Under the pieces are notes generated by a model. That model saw nothing but the letters and a program-made list of their open reading frames with translations. It searched no databases and was not told where the DNA came from. Source: an uncultured Bacteroidota bacterium (GTDB lineage Bacteria > Bacteroidota > Bacteroidia > Flavobacteriales > Flavobacteriaceae). Taken from it: a stretch of DNA of 64,000 bases. The stretch covers positions 1-64,000 of the forward strand of contig CACJYD010000004.1 of NCBI GenBank assembly GCA_902597545.1, in the 5' to 3' direction. Each line of letters opens with the position of its first letter. Positions within the stretch are counted from its first letter, which is position 1. This document shows, piece by piece, positions 43,999 to 54,042 of the stretch. Position numbers and translations under genes: made by a program.

Positions 43999-44026
43999 AA
44001 AAAACCCTGCAAACTGCAGGGCTTTA
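43996..44026 (-). terminator. Bidirectional intrinsic terminator between the EEP gene and tRNA-Asn
   Basis: CCCTGCA (44005-44011) and TGCAGGG (44015-44021) form a 7-bp GC-rich stem with loop AAC. On the minus strand it is followed by a run of eight T, so it terminates the transcript carrying tRNA-Asn; on the plus strand only CTTT follows, giving weaker termination of the EEP gene. Confidence 0.82.
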
Positions 44027-44053
44027 AGAATATGTGATGTAGCGGTATACTTG

Positions 44054-44127
44054 CTCCCCCTCTTGGACTCGAACCAAGGACCCTCTGATTAACAGTCAGA
44101 TGCTCTAACCAACTGAGCTAAGGAGGA
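44054..44127 (-). tRNA. tRNA-Asn (anticodon GTT)
   Basis: The minus strand reads a full cloverleaf of 74 bases: acceptor 5' TCCTCCT pairs with AGGGGGA (one G-T), D-arm with AGCTCAGTTGGTTAGAGC, anticodon arm CTGACTGTTAATCAG giving GTT, and T-arm with GGTTCGAGTCC. The discriminator is G and CCA is not encoded (CAA follows). It lies 59 bases after the rseP stop and before the terminator. Confidence 0.97.
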
Positions 44128-44185
44128 ATTTAATGAAGGCAAATATATATTTAATTTTTGGGTAATCAAATAAGAGAAATAAGAA

Positions 44186-45502
44186 TTAGTTTAAAGCTCT
44201 AACCACATCCATTCCATTGGCATATATGAATAATCCAAGAAGTAAAAATAGACCTATATAAGTTGCGTATTCCATAAACTTCTCATTTGGTTTCCTTCCA
44301 CTAACCATTTCATATAAGACAAACATAACATGACCTCCATCTAAAGCAGGAATTGGTAATAGATTCATAAATGCTAAAATTATGGATAATAAGGCAGTAG
44401 TTTCCCAAAATCTTTGCCAGTCCCATGCTGCAGGAAAGATTTTTCCAATAGTGCCAAAGCCACCTAGTTGTGAAGCTCCAGCCTTGGTTGCTATATATTG
44501 AAATTGGGCTACATAATCGTATAAAGTCCAATAACCATAATCAAAACCAACTTGAATACTTTCAAAAAAACCATAATTTAATTTAGTTGGTTTTGGCATT
44601 TGGTTCATAATATTAATACCAATGACTTTATCTTCTGAATCAAAAGGAATCGTTACATCAAATAAACTACCATTTCTTAAGATTTCAAGTTCCATATAAT
44701 CAGCATTAACAGACTTATTACTATCAAAGTCATCCATCTCGTAAATTTTGGATCCATTAACTCTGCTAATGATATCCCCTTTGGTTAATCCTGCATATGA
44801 TGCAGGTAATCCAGAGATAACAGAATCTATAACTATGTCTGGAACTGGAATAAATGATAGCATTTGACCAGATTCCATCATTCTTGTTCCAATATTCTCA
44901 GGAATATTTATAATTTTTCTACTACCATCCTCAGAAATTACTTGAACCTCTGAGAGTGCTCTGGTAAATAACATTTTATTGATGTCAAATTGATCGACAA
45001 TTTCTTTACCATCAACTGTTAGAATTTTATCACCGTCAGTAAATCCAACCTCTTGCATTAATTCAGAAACCTTAAAACCAGAATTCAAATTTTCTTCTGT
45101 GATTACTGTCTTTCCCCAAACAAACATGATCATCATATAAAGTAAAAAACCAACAATAAAGTTAACAGTAACACCACCCAAAAGAATAATTAATCTTTGC
45201 CAAGCAGGTTTGGACCTGAATTCCCATTCTTTAGGCTCCGATGAGGTGTGATCAGTATCAAAACTTTCATCTACAATTCCAGAAATTTTGACATATCCTC
45301 CAAGTGGAAGAGCTCCAATACCAAATTCTGTTTCACCAATTTTTTTCTTAAAAAAAGTAAATGGCCAATCAATAAAAAGGTAAAATTTCTCTACTCTACA
45401 TCCAAATAACTTGGCTGGAATATAATGACCAAATTCATGAAGAACTACGAGAATTGATAAACTTAGTATTAATTGAAATGCTTTGATTAAAACTACTTCC
45501 AT
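44186..45502 (-). CDS. rseP: RIP site-2 metalloprotease RseP (M50)
   Basis: A 438-aa intramembrane zinc protease that cuts membrane-anchored regulators such as anti-sigma factors. 'VLHEFGHYIPA' near residue 21 gives the HExxH site; the second ligand motif is 'LLPIPALDGGHV' near the C-terminus. Between them are two PDZ-like domains ('KVSELMQEVGFTDGDKILTVDGKEI' and 'VISGLPASYAGLTKGDIISRVNGSKI', in part). The frame is open 61 codons further up to 45685, but the ATG at 45502 starts directly before the first helix and leaves 100 bases to the divergent Sco gene, so the shorter form is right. Confidence 0.95.
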   Translation of the reverse strand: MEVVLIKAFQLILSLSILVVLHEFGHYIPAKLFGCRVEKFYLFIDWPFTFFKKKIGETEFGIGALPLGGYVKISGIVDESFDTDHTSSEPKEWEFRSKPAWQRLIILLGGVTVNFIVGFLLYMMIMFVWGKTVITEENLNSGFKVSELMQEVGFTDGDKILTVDGKEIVDQFDINKMLFTRALSEVQVISEDGSRKIINIPENIGTRMMESGQMLSFIPVPDIVIDSVISGLPASYAGLTKGDIISRVNGSKIYEMDDFDSNKSVNADYMELEILRNGSLFDVTIPFDSEDKVIGINIMNQMPKPTKLNYGFFESIQVGFDYGYWTLYDYVAQFQYIATKAGASQLGGFGTIGKIFPAAWDWQRFWETTALLSIILAFMNLLPIPALDGGHVMFVLYEMVSGRKPNEKFMEYATYIGLFLLLGLFIYANGMDVVRALN

Positions 45503-45602
45503 ATTTAAAAATTGGATGTCAAAAGTAACCTTTTTTGATATTACAAAAAAACTTAAAAAAAATATTTTAAAAATTATAAATAGGTTAATTTTGCCAGTCC
45601 AT

Positions 45603-46283
45603 ATGAAAAATAGTTTTTTAAAGAGATACGGCCTAATAATTTTATTTTTTATTGTTTTTTCAGTTGTTGGAGTTTCATCATTCAACTACGTACAAACTCC
45701 AACTAAAAAACTTCCTATATACAGCCCATCAATGGTAAGTGATGAGTTGGTCGAAGAGGATTTAAGATATGTAAAAAAATACCACAGGATTAGTGATTTT
45801 TCATTGTTTAATCAAAATGGTGAAAACGTAACTCATGATAATTATAAGAATAAAATATATGTTGCTGATTTTTTCTTTACTACATGTCCAGATATTTGTC
45901 CAATAATGACAGGTAATATGTTGTACCTACAAGAAAACTTAAAAAATGTTGATGATATTATGTTGGCCTCTTTTTCTGTAACACCTGACGTTGATACAGT
46001 TGAAGTATTAAAATCTTATTCTCTTGAAAAAGGAGTTGATGATTCGAAGTGGAATTTGATGACAGGTGAAAAGAAACAAATTTATGACTTGGCAAGAAAG
46101 TCATTTTTAGTAGCTAAAAAAATCCACAATGAGCAAACTCATGGTATGATTCATACAGAAAATTTTGTCTTAGTTGATAAAGACAAAAGAATTAGAGGAT
46201 ATTACGATGGCACAAATATTGAAGAAATGGATAGGTTACTTGATGATATTAAAATACTTTTAGATTCCTATGAAAGCTCTTAA
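45603..46283 (+). CDS. SCO1/SenC family copper chaperone
   Basis: A 226-aa thioredoxin-fold protein with an N-terminal transmembrane anchor (YGLIILFFIVFSVVGVSSF). Copper ligands are the Cys pair in 'TTCPDICPIMTG' (C-x-x-x-C) and the His of 'GMIHTENFVLVDKDKRIRG'. Sco proteins deliver copper to the CuA centre of cytochrome c oxidase. The frame is open upstream to 45483, but the ATG at 45603 gives the usual short cytoplasmic start. Its end overlaps the following P19-like gene by 14 bases. Confidence 0.93.
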   Translation: MKNSFLKRYGLIILFFIVFSVVGVSSFNYVQTPTKKLPIYSPSMVSDELVEEDLRYVKKYHRISDFSLFNQNGENVTHDNYKNKIYVADFFFTTCPDICPIMTGNMLYLQENLKNVDDIMLASFSVTPDVDTVEVLKSYSLEKGVDDSKWNLMTGEKKQIYDLARKSFLVAKKIHNEQTHGMIHTENFVLVDKDKRIRGYYDGTNIEEMDRLLDDIKILLDSYESS

Positions 46284-46821
46284 AATCTTGTTTTTCTTTT
46301 ACATATTATTTTTTTCATCATTTAATATTTTTAGTCAAGAATTAATAATTGGAGAGGAAAGAATTGAACCTGGTATTGTTTTAATTTTCGAAGGTGCTGT
46401 TAAAGATGTTGTAATTCCCAAATCCAATAATTTGAGTGTTGAAGAAACTAATGTACATATTGAAGCGAGAGTTAATTGGGATTCTTTAAATATCCCCGAG
46501 GGGACTCCGGCAGGTGGATTTGTACCATTCTTAAAAATAAGTTCTGTTATATTAAATCAAAGTACTGGTCTAAAAACATTTGTTGATCTTACTCCTCACA
46601 TCAATCTGATTGATAACTTTCATTATGCACGAAATATTGCCCTTCCTGGGAAGGTTGATGATTTATATACAGTTGAATTTAAAATCAATCCTCCACACGT
46701 TTATGATTTAGCTTTTCATAAAGATTGGGCTGAAAAATTTGGTAAAGACTTATTCAAAGGAAAATCCTATACTTATGAAGATGTTGACTTTGAGGAGATT
46801 GCAAAGGCTAACAGAGAATAA
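46270..46821 (+). CDS. P19/Tp34-type periplasmic metal-binding protein (iron/copper)
   Basis: A 183-aa secreted protein (signal peptide ending IFSQE). It follows the pattern of Campylobacter P19 and Treponema Tp34: 'ETNVHIEARVNWD' (His63), 'GGFVPFLKISSVILN', 'NLIDNFHYARNIALPG' (His118) and 'YTVEFKINPP'. P19 family members are dimeric, bind copper and iron through such His/Met residues and serve periplasmic iron uptake. No FTR1-type permease follows here; instead it overlaps the Sco gene, hinting at a copper-related role. The C-terminal tail (50 residues after 'INPP') is longer than I expect. Confidence 0.75.
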   Translation: MKALKILFFFYILFFSSFNIFSQELIIGEERIEPGIVLIFEGAVKDVVIPKSNNLSVEETNVHIEARVNWDSLNIPEGTPAGGFVPFLKISSVILNQSTGLKTFVDLTPHINLIDNFHYARNIALPGKVDDLYTVEFKINPPHVYDLAFHKDWAEKFGKDLFKGKSYTYEDVDFEEIAKANRE

Positions 46822-46858
46822 AATTTTTTGCTAAATTTATTTAAATCAAAAAAATATT

Positions 46859-47698
46859 ATGAAAAAGTTACTATTTATAGTTAGCCTATTATTAATTGGC
46901 TGCGAGACAAATCAAAACAGGGATAATGCAACATGGACATTTGATGCATCAACTGGAGACTATATTGAATGGCAAAGTGAAAATGATTTTGCAAATGAAA
47001 TGACAAATGCTGCTTTTGTTCATTTATATAATGTTGAGTATGAAAAAGCAATGGTATTTTTCGAAAAAGCATTGGAATATGACCCATCACTATTTGGACC
47101 ACATGTAGTTTTAGCTGGATTTTCGGAAGATGGATCTGAGAAACAACAAATGCATATATCTAAAGCCAAGGAATTGGTTGAAAATAAAAATAATACTTCG
47201 AAACTTTTTGTTTCACTTTTAGACTTAGATAAAGGAGGAAGTTGGCCACTTGTTACACAAGGTGCTCATGATGTTTGGAAATCAATGAGAGATATTGAAC
47301 CGAAAGGTAAACTTATTCATTACTATTATGCATTTACTATTCCTGGAATGGAAAATAAAATTCAAGAAATGGAAACACTTTTAGCTGAGCTAAAAGATGG
47401 TACTGGTGATAGTGAATCTCTTGCTGTTAGCGGTGATCATTCATTCATGATAGCTCCAATAGTAAATACACTGGGCTATTTTTATTACAACATTGGAAAT
47501 AAGGAAGAGGCAAAAAACCTATTTGAAGAGTATCTTAATCTTTATCCAGATGGATATAATTCATATGATTCGATGGGTGAGTTTTATTACAATGAGGGTG
47601 ATATGGAAAATGCTCTAAAATTTTATAAAAAAGCAAAAGAAATGTACCCAGCTGCAACTTCAGCAAATATGATGATTGAAGAAATTTCAAAATCTTAA
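46859..47698 (+). CDS. TPR-repeat lipoprotein (279 aa)
   Basis: A lipoprotein signal (LLLIGCETN) is followed by TPR units: 'NAAFVHLYNVEYEKAMVFFEKALEYDPSLFGPHVVLA' (partly) and the C-terminal pair 'LGYFYYNIGNKEEAKNLFEEYLNLYPDGY' and 'MGEFYYNEGDMENALKFYKKAKEMYPAA' (each with the usual G/Y/A/P spacing). It lies 37 bases after the P19-like gene and is probably the third gene of that operon. TPRs bind other proteins; the partner is unknown. A shared terminator follows. Confidence 0.87.
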   Translation: MKKLLFIVSLLLIGCETNQNRDNATWTFDASTGDYIEWQSENDFANEMTNAAFVHLYNVEYEKAMVFFEKALEYDPSLFGPHVVLAGFSEDGSEKQQMHISKAKELVENKNNTSKLFVSLLDLDKGGSWPLVTQGAHDVWKSMRDIEPKGKLIHYYYAFTIPGMENKIQEMETLLAELKDGTGDSESLAVSGDHSFMIAPIVNTLGYFYYNIGNKEEAKNLFEEYLNLYPDGYNSYDSMGEFYYNEGDMENALKFYKKAKEMYPAATSANMMIEEISKS

Positions 47699-47703
47699 AT
47701 TAT

Positions 47704-47740
47704 ATTAAGGGTAAAATCTAATAACGATTTTGCCCTTAAT
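47704..47740. terminator. Bidirectional hairpin terminator between TPR and RidA-like genes
   Basis: ATTAAGGGTAAAATC (47704-47718) pairs with GATTTTGCCCTTAAT (47726-47740), one T-G pair, loop of seven bases, followed by TATTTT. It overlaps the stop of the convergent RidA-like gene. Confidence 0.8.
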
Positions 47741-48275
47741 TATTTTCCACTTCTAAAATTAAATCAATTTCTACGGCAATATTCATTGGTAATGAATTCA
47801 TTCCCAATGCTACTCGAGTATGCTTACCTCTATCACCAAAAACTTCAACTAATAAATCAGAACATCCATTTATAACTTTTGGTTGATCTGTAAAATTAGA
47901 TGCTGAATTAACCATACCATTTACTCTAATGATTTGTTTCACATTTTTAAGATCACCAATTGCAGATTTAATTGTAGAAATCAAATTTATGCCTGTAGCT
48001 CTAGCTGCTTCATAGCCCTGATGAATAGTCAAGTCATATCCCAACTTTCCCTTGATGTATTCACCATCATTTTTTAGTGGTCCTTTTCCAGAGATAAATA
48101 AAAGATTTCCCGATTGAACAGTATTTACATAATTTGCAACGGGGTCAGATGGAATCATTAGTTCAATTCCTAACTCCTTCAACTTGGATTCAGGATCAAA
48201 ATTGGAATCTTGATCTTTCTTTTCTGGAACACATGCAACAATTAATAGTAACAGTAAATAAAATATTTTCTTCAC
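47736..48275 (-). CDS. RidA/YjgF-family protein with lipoprotein signal
   Basis: A 179-aa protein. The lipoprotein signal (LLLIVACVPE, Cys15) precedes a RidA-fold domain with 'LLFISGKGPLKNDGEYIKGKLG', 'ATGINLISTIKSAIGDLKNVKQIIRVNGMVN' (in part) and 'HTRVALGMNSLPMNIAVEIDLI', where the Arg and Glu needed for imine hydrolysis in RidA seem kept. RidA is normally cytosolic and clears reactive enamines; an anchored, exported version would act on imines, amides or other carbonyl compounds in the periplasm. 26 bases separate it from the ZIP gene upstream. Confidence 0.86.
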   Translation of the reverse strand: MKKIFYLLLLLIVACVPEKKDQDSNFDPESKLKELGIELMIPSDPVANYVNTVQSGNLLFISGKGPLKNDGEYIKGKLGYDLTIHQGYEAARATGINLISTIKSAIGDLKNVKQIIRVNGMVNSASNFTDQPKVINGCSDLLVEVFGDRGKHTRVALGMNSLPMNIAVEIDLILEVENN

Positions 48276-48301
48276 TTTTATATAATATTTTAAATTAAAA
48301 A

Positions 48302-49150
48302 TTATCCAAGATATACGTCAAGGCTCATCATGACAATGAATCCAGCAATTAAACCCATTGTTGCTAAATCTGTATTTCCACCTCTCTGACTTTCAGGAAT
48401 TACCTCTTCAACAACAATAAAAATCATTGCACCAGCAGCGAATGATAATGCATATGGTAATATTGGCCAAACAAGAATTACTAATGCAGCACCAATGACT
48501 GCAAAGATTGGTTCTACTATAGCTGATAGCTGTCCCCATATCCAGGATTTAGTTCTGCTAAAACCTGCTCTTCTCACAGGCATAGATACGGCAAAACCTT
48601 CAGGAAAATTTTGAATTCCTATACCAATTCCTAATGCAACAGCAGCTCCGAGTGTATATACATTAGCAAATTCTGGAATAACTAAAGCCCCAAAAGCAAC
48701 TCCAACTGCTAATCCTTCTGGAATATTATGAATAGCAATAGCTAATACAAGTAAAGAAGTTTTTTTAAGATCTGTCTTGGGCCCTTCTGCTTCTTTCATT
48801 TTTCCAAAAATATGTAAGTGTGGGATTGCCTTATCTAATATGAACATGAAAAGTGCTCCAATGAAAAAACCAATTGCTGGAGGTAAAAATGATGGCAGAG
48901 TTGATTGTCCCAACTCATTCTGAACCTCAACTGCATCAATAGCTGGTGCTATTAATGACCAAAAACTTGCAGCAATCATTACACCACCAGTAAATCCTAA
49001 AGCCATATCAAGAACTTTTCTATTTGAGCCCTTGAACAAAAAGACAAGAGCAGCTCCAATAGCTGTCATGATCCAAGTAAATAGACCAGCATAAAGTGCT
49101 TGTAATATTGGATTGGTTTGAGATTGAAAAAATTCTAATATAGAATTCAT
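48302..49150 (-). CDS. ZIP family divalent metal transporter
   Basis: A 282-aa transporter with about eight helices. The two metal-site helices are 'AIHNIPEGLAVGVAFGA' and 'GIGIQNFPEGFAVSMP', the ZIP signature (H-N-x-P-E-G and Q-N-x-P-E-G). Between helices three and four is a short loop with 'KAIPHLHIFG', a His-containing variable loop. ZupT-like members import zinc and other divalents. The final helices start with 'AIVEPIFAVIGAALVILVW'. Probably co-transcribed with the RidA-like gene. Confidence 0.93.
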   Translation of the reverse strand: MNSILEFFQSQTNPILQALYAGLFTWIMTAIGAALVFLFKGSNRKVLDMALGFTGGVMIAASFWSLIAPAIDAVEVQNELGQSTLPSFLPPAIGFFIGALFMFILDKAIPHLHIFGKMKEAEGPKTDLKKTSLLVLAIAIHNIPEGLAVGVAFGALVIPEFANVYTLGAAVALGIGIGIQNFPEGFAVSMPVRRAGFSRTKSWIWGQLSAIVEPIFAVIGAALVILVWPILPYALSFAAGAMIFIVVEEVIPESQRGGNTDLATMGLIAGFIVMMSLDVYLG

Positions 49151-49203
49151 TATTTAGTTAATTAAAACAACCTGTTTTAAAGTTCACACATCAAAGATAT
49201 GAA

Positions 49204-50178
<975 letters not shown>

Positions 50179-50284
50179 TATATAAATGCTAAAATACATT
50201 ATATAAATATTAAAAGGTAAATTAGAGGTTTAGAAACTTAAGAAAGTTATATAGTTTTATAGTTTCTTTTAGATATTTGTAATT

Positions 50285-52012
50285 ATGTACAGAACTAATA
50301 ATTGTGGAGAGCTTAAAATTTCAGATGTTGGAAAAGCTGTAACTCTTGCAGGTTGGGTTCAAAAAATAAGGAATAAAGGTTTTTTAATTTGGATTGATCT
50401 CAGAGACAGATATGGCATAACTCAGCTTATCATAAATTCTGAAAAAAGTTCAAAAAAAGTTATTGATTCTGTAAAAGATATTGGAAGAGAATTTGTAATT
50501 CAAGTTGAAGGAGAAGTAATTAAAAGAGAAGCAATAAATAAGAATATCCCAACTGGTGAAATTGAGATATTAGTTACAGAAATAAATATTTTAAATTCAT
50601 CCAAGGTACCCCCTTTTACAATTGAAAATGAAACTGATGGAGGTGAGGAATTAAGAATGAAGTATAGGTATCTAGACCTAAGAAGACCAGCTTTAAAAGA
50701 CAACATTATTTTTAGGAATGAATTAACTTTTCAAGTGCGTAAGTACTTAAAAGAGGAGGGATTTATTGATATTGAAACTCCCTATTTAATCAAATCAACA
50801 CCTGAGGGAGCAAGAGATTTTGTAGTTCCTTCTAGAATAAATCCTGGAGAATTTTATGCACTTCCACAATCACCTCAAACATTTAAACAGTTGCTTATGG
50901 TATCTGGATTTGATAAATATGTTCAAATTGTAAAATGTTTTAGGGATGAGGATCTTAGAGCTGATAGGCAACCAGAATTTACTCAAATTGATTGTGAAAT
51001 GTCATTTGTCAATCAAGAGGATATCCTAAATACTTTTGAAGGATTAGTCAAAAATTTATTTAAAGTTTGTATCGGAGCATCTTTGGAAAAATTTGATCGT
51101 ATATCCTACGCTGATGCAATGGAACTTTATGGGTCTGACAAGCCAGATACACGATTTGGAATGAAGTTTTTAAACCTTTCAGAAAAAGCTAAGGGAAGTG
51201 GTTTTAAAATTTTTGATTCAAGTGAATCTATTTATGCATTTACTATTGAAAATGGTGAATCTTTTTCAAGAAAAGATATTGATTATTATACAGACTGGGT
51301 TAAAAGACCTCAAATTGGTGCTCTTGGTTTGATTTGGATAAAGCACAATCAAGATGGGTCAGTCAAATCTTCAGTTGATAAATTCTTTAATGAAGAACAA
51401 TTAAAATCAATGACAGGCTCGAAAGCTGGAGATCTAACATTTATAATATCTGGTGATAAGAAAAAGACACTTACTCAACTTGGGAGTTTGAGAATACATG
51501 TTGGCGAAAAACTAGGGCTTAGAGATAAAAATAAATTTAATGCATTATGGGTTACTGACTTTCCTATGTTCGAATGGGATGAAGAAGCTAAAAGATATCA
51601 TGCAATGCATCATCCATTTACATCACCAGTTAAAAATACAATTGGGGAGGATCCAGGATCAACTCTAGCTAATGCTTATGACCTTGTTATAAATGGAAAT
51701 GAAATTGGTGGTGGATCAATAAGAATTCATGATCAAAAACTACAAGAGGAAGTTTTCTCTATTTTAGGGTTTTCTAAAAAAGAGGCGTTTGATCAATTTG
51801 GATTTTTACTAGAAGCTTTTACTTATGGTGCACCTCCGCATGGCGGTATTGCATTTGGATTAGACAGATTAGCTGCTGTGATGAAAGGTGAAGAATCAAT
51901 CAGAGACTATATAGCATTTCCAAAAAACAATAGTGGACGAGATGTTATGATTGACAGCCCATCAATTATTGATAAAGACCAATTGGATGATTTAAATATT
52001 AAAATCAAATAA
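50285..52012 (+). CDS. aspS: Aspartyl-tRNA synthetase
   Basis: A 575-aa class II synthetase. The N-terminal OB domain ('[23 protein letters not shown]') binds the anticodon. Class II motif 2 is '[22 protein letters not shown]', and motif 3 is '[13 protein letters not shown]'. The GAD-type insert with '[10 protein letters not shown]' marks the bacterial form. The length is normal. Being an essential single-copy gene, it suggests this is chromosome. A small membrane-protein gene follows two bases after. Confidence 0.97.
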   Translation: MYRTNNCGELKISDVGKAVTLAGWVQKIRNKGFLIWIDLRDRYGITQLIINSEKSSKKVIDSVKDIGREFVIQVEGEVIKREAINKNIPTGEIEILVTEINILNSSKVPPFTIENETDGGEELRMKYRYLDLRRPALKDNIIFRNELTFQVRKYLKEEGFIDIETPYLIKSTPEGARDFVVPSRINPGEFYALPQSPQTFKQLLMVSGFDKYVQIVKCFRDEDLRADRQPEFTQIDCEMSFVNQEDILNTFEGLVKNLFKVCIGASLEKFDRISYADAMELYGSDKPDTRFGMKFLNLSEKAKGSGFKIFDSSESIYAFTIENGESFSRKDIDYYTDWVKRPQIGALGLIWIKHNQDGSVKSSVDKFFNEEQLKSMTGSKAGDLTFIISGDKKKTLTQLGSLRIHVGEKLGLRDKNKFNALWVTDFPMFEWDEEAKRYHAMHHPFTSPVKNTIGEDPGSTLANAYDLVINGNEIGGGSIRIHDQKLQEEVFSILGFSKKEAFDQFGFLLEAFTYGAPPHGGIAFGLDRLAAVMKGEESIRDYIAFPKNNSGRDVMIDSPSIIDKDQLDDLNIKIK

Positions 52013-52013
52013 T

Positions 52014-52220
52014 TTGTTTCTACGAATTTTACTATACATTATTTTTATTCTGGATTTGGCTCTACTGTTTTTCGGATTGTATAAAAAAAATACAGATATC
52101 GAACTTGGTGAAAAATTAATTGGAAGTAGTGTTCTTGCTTTCTGTTTTATTTTCTTACCTATCTTTCTTTACTACCGCTACAGTAAGAGAAATTTAGAGG
52201 ATTATATTTATAAAGACTAA
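52014..52220 (+). CDS. Small two-helix membrane protein downstream of aspS (68 aa)
   Basis: Two hydrophobic helices ('ILLYIIFILDLALLFFGLY' and 'SSVLAFCFIFLPIFLYY') are separated by 'KKNTDIELGEKLIG', with a basic, acidic tail (RYSKRNLEDYIYKD). The start is TTG, one base after the aspS stop; no ATG lies within the frame before the first helix. Its place right behind aspS and the tail-to-tail overlap with tadA (4 bases) suggest a real gene. Function unknown. Confidence 0.62.
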   Translation: MFLRILLYIIFILDLALLFFGLYKKNTDIELGEKLIGSSVLAFCFIFLPIFLYYRYSKRNLEDYIYKD

Positions 52221-52672
52221 GTTTTTTTCAGTTTCCTTTTTTTAATAAAAAAGGCATCAATTAGTAATTTACACTCATTAGATAAAACTCCATAAGAAAC
52301 TTTTGTTTTAGGATGTAATGTTGTATTTAATTTTCTGTATCCTCTGTGAGGATCACTAGCTCCAAAAACCAGTCTTGATAATTGTGCCCAATACATAGCA
52401 CCAGCACACATTTGGCACGGCTCCAATGTAACATATAATGTACAATCATTTAAATATTTACCTCCTAAATAATTAGCTGCAGATGTTATAGCTTGCATTT
52501 CAGCGTGAGCAGTTACATCATTTAGCATTTCTGTTAAATTATGAGCTCTAGCAATAATTTTATCATTTGAAACAATTACAGCACCAACAGGAACTTCATC
52601 TTTTTCAAAAGCCGTTTTGGCTTCAGCAAGGGCTTTGGACATATAGAAAATATCTTTTTCTTTCTGGTTCAT
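52217..52672 (-). CDS. tadA: tRNA-specific adenosine deaminase TadA-like nucleoside deaminase
   Basis: A 151-aa zinc deaminase with 'VTAHAEMQAITSA' (His and catalytic Glu) and 'TLEPCQMCAGAMYWAQL' (two Cys zinc ligands). Conserved 'GASDPHRG' follows. In most bacteria this enzyme makes inosine at tRNA-Arg position 34 and is essential; a guanine- or cytosine-deaminase role cannot be excluded from sequence. It overlaps the dgt stop by one base. Confidence 0.9.
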   Translation of the reverse strand: MNQKEKDIFYMSKALAEAKTAFEKDEVPVGAVIVSNDKIIARAHNLTEMLNDVTAHAEMQAITSAANYLGGKYLNDCTLYVTLEPCQMCAGAMYWAQLSRLVFGASDPHRGYRKLNTTLHPKTKVSYGVLSNECKLLIDAFFIKKRKLKKT

Positions 52673-53991
52673 TAACTTAATTTTTTATACCATTCAAGTG
52701 CTAATCCGTCGGTTAAACTAGCAATAAAACAACTAACATCTAACAGACTTGAATATAAATCTGTATCTCTGTTTAAATATTCCTTTGGAATACATTCCAA
52801 AGCTAATTCATCAAATGCACTTACTTTGTCATTTCTCCAATTTATAACTGAATTTGTAAATGTCTTCAAAAGGAAATTTAAAACCTTATATCCTGTGAGT
52901 TCTTTTTCAATCACCTCTTTAGACTTATAGACTTTTTCAATACTAATCTCAATTATTCCATCCATTTGTGCTTTAAATTTACTTATGGACATTAAAGATT
53001 TATCGAATGTTCCATCCAATATTTTTTCTTCATTTTCAATAAATATTTTTACTGCTTCATTAATTAATGTGTTAATTGCTAATGCTCTCAAGTATGCAAT
53101 TCTTTGAGACTTCAATCCCATTTTTGAATATTTTTCTTTATCAATTGTATCCTTAACAAGCTTAACTAAATATTCAAGAGCAAATTCTTCAGGAATCCAA
53201 TCCAGATTTATTCCATCCTCAAAATCAATTAATGTGTAACAAATATCATCAGCCGCTTCAACTAAAAAAGCTAAAGGATGTCTATTGTAATTTGAGTCAC
53301 CGATTTTTAAATTTAGTTCCTCAGCAACTTCATCAAAAAAGATATGTTGGTTAGAAAAGAAACCATATTTTTTATCCTTAATATTCTTTGTTGGCTTGTA
53401 TGGAAGTGAGGCTTTTGGGTATTTTGTAAATGCTCCTAGAGTTGCATAGCTTAATCTCAAACCTCCTGGTGATCCAATTTTACTTTCTGTTAATATTTTA
53501 AATCCATTGGCATTACCCTCAAAATTACACAGGTCATGATACTGAACTTTTGTTAACTCGCTTTTATATTTTTCTCCTTCACCAATTTTAAAAAAATCTC
53601 CAATTGCTGACTCTCCACTGTGACCAAATGGTGGATTCCCAATATCGTGAGCTAAACAAGCAGCAGCTACAATACTCCCAAAATCATTTGTTTGAAATCC
53701 ATGAATTTGATTTAAATATGGATACTTTTCTAAAATGTGTTTTCCAACTGTACGCCCTAAACTTCTACCAACGACAGATACTTCTAAACTGTGTGTTAAT
53801 CTTGTATGGACGAAACTTGTTTTTGAAAATGGTACAACTTGTGTTTTGTCTTGAAGTGTTCTAAAAAATGATGAGAAAACAATTCTATCATAGTCAACAT
53901 CAAATCCAACTCTCGTTTCATCTTGCTCTGACCTAAGTCTTTTTAAACTATCTCCATGTCTTTTTAATGATAAAAGGTTTTCCCATTTCAT
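52672..53991 (-). CDS. dgt: Deoxyguanosine triphosphate triphosphohydrolase (dGTPase)
   Basis: A 439-aa HD-domain enzyme. 'TRLTHSLEVSVVGRSLGR' and 'LAHDIGNPPFGHSGESAIG' hold the H...HD metal site, 'NFEGNANGFKILTE' the allosteric/substrate loop, and 'EAADDICYTLIDFEDGI' the last Asp. This is the dGTPase pattern. It cleaves dGTP to deoxyguanosine and tripolyphosphate and helps keep dNTP pools in balance. N-terminal 'RSEQDETRVGFDVDYDRIVFSSFFRTLQDKTQV' (in part) is also typical. Co-transcribed with tadA. Confidence 0.94.
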   Translation of the reverse strand: MKWENLLSLKRHGDSLKRLRSEQDETRVGFDVDYDRIVFSSFFRTLQDKTQVVPFSKTSFVHTRLTHSLEVSVVGRSLGRTVGKHILEKYPYLNQIHGFQTNDFGSIVAAACLAHDIGNPPFGHSGESAIGDFFKIGEGEKYKSELTKVQYHDLCNFEGNANGFKILTESKIGSPGGLRLSYATLGAFTKYPKASLPYKPTKNIKDKKYGFFSNQHIFFDEVAEELNLKIGDSNYNRHPLAFLVEAADDICYTLIDFEDGINLDWIPEEFALEYLVKLVKDTIDKEKYSKMGLKSQRIAYLRALAINTLINEAVKIFIENEEKILDGTFDKSLMSISKFKAQMDGIIEISIEKVYKSKEVIEKELTGYKVLNFLLKTFTNSVINWRNDKVSAFDELALECIPKEYLNRDTDLYSSLLDVSCFIASLTDGLALEWYKKLS

Positions 53992-54042
53992 TAATGCAAT
54001 TTAAATATTTTTGAGAATTGGAAAGATGAAAAAATAAATGTT

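Noticed and set aside
45483..45602. 40-residue N-terminal extension of the Sco gene
   Set aside because: It overlaps the rseP start on the other strand, lacks family similarity, and a better ATG lies at 45603.
45503..45685. Long N-terminal extension of rseP (61 residues)
   Set aside because: It runs antisense into the Sco leader and coding start, has no M50 counterpart, and the ATG at 45502 sits directly before the first membrane helix.
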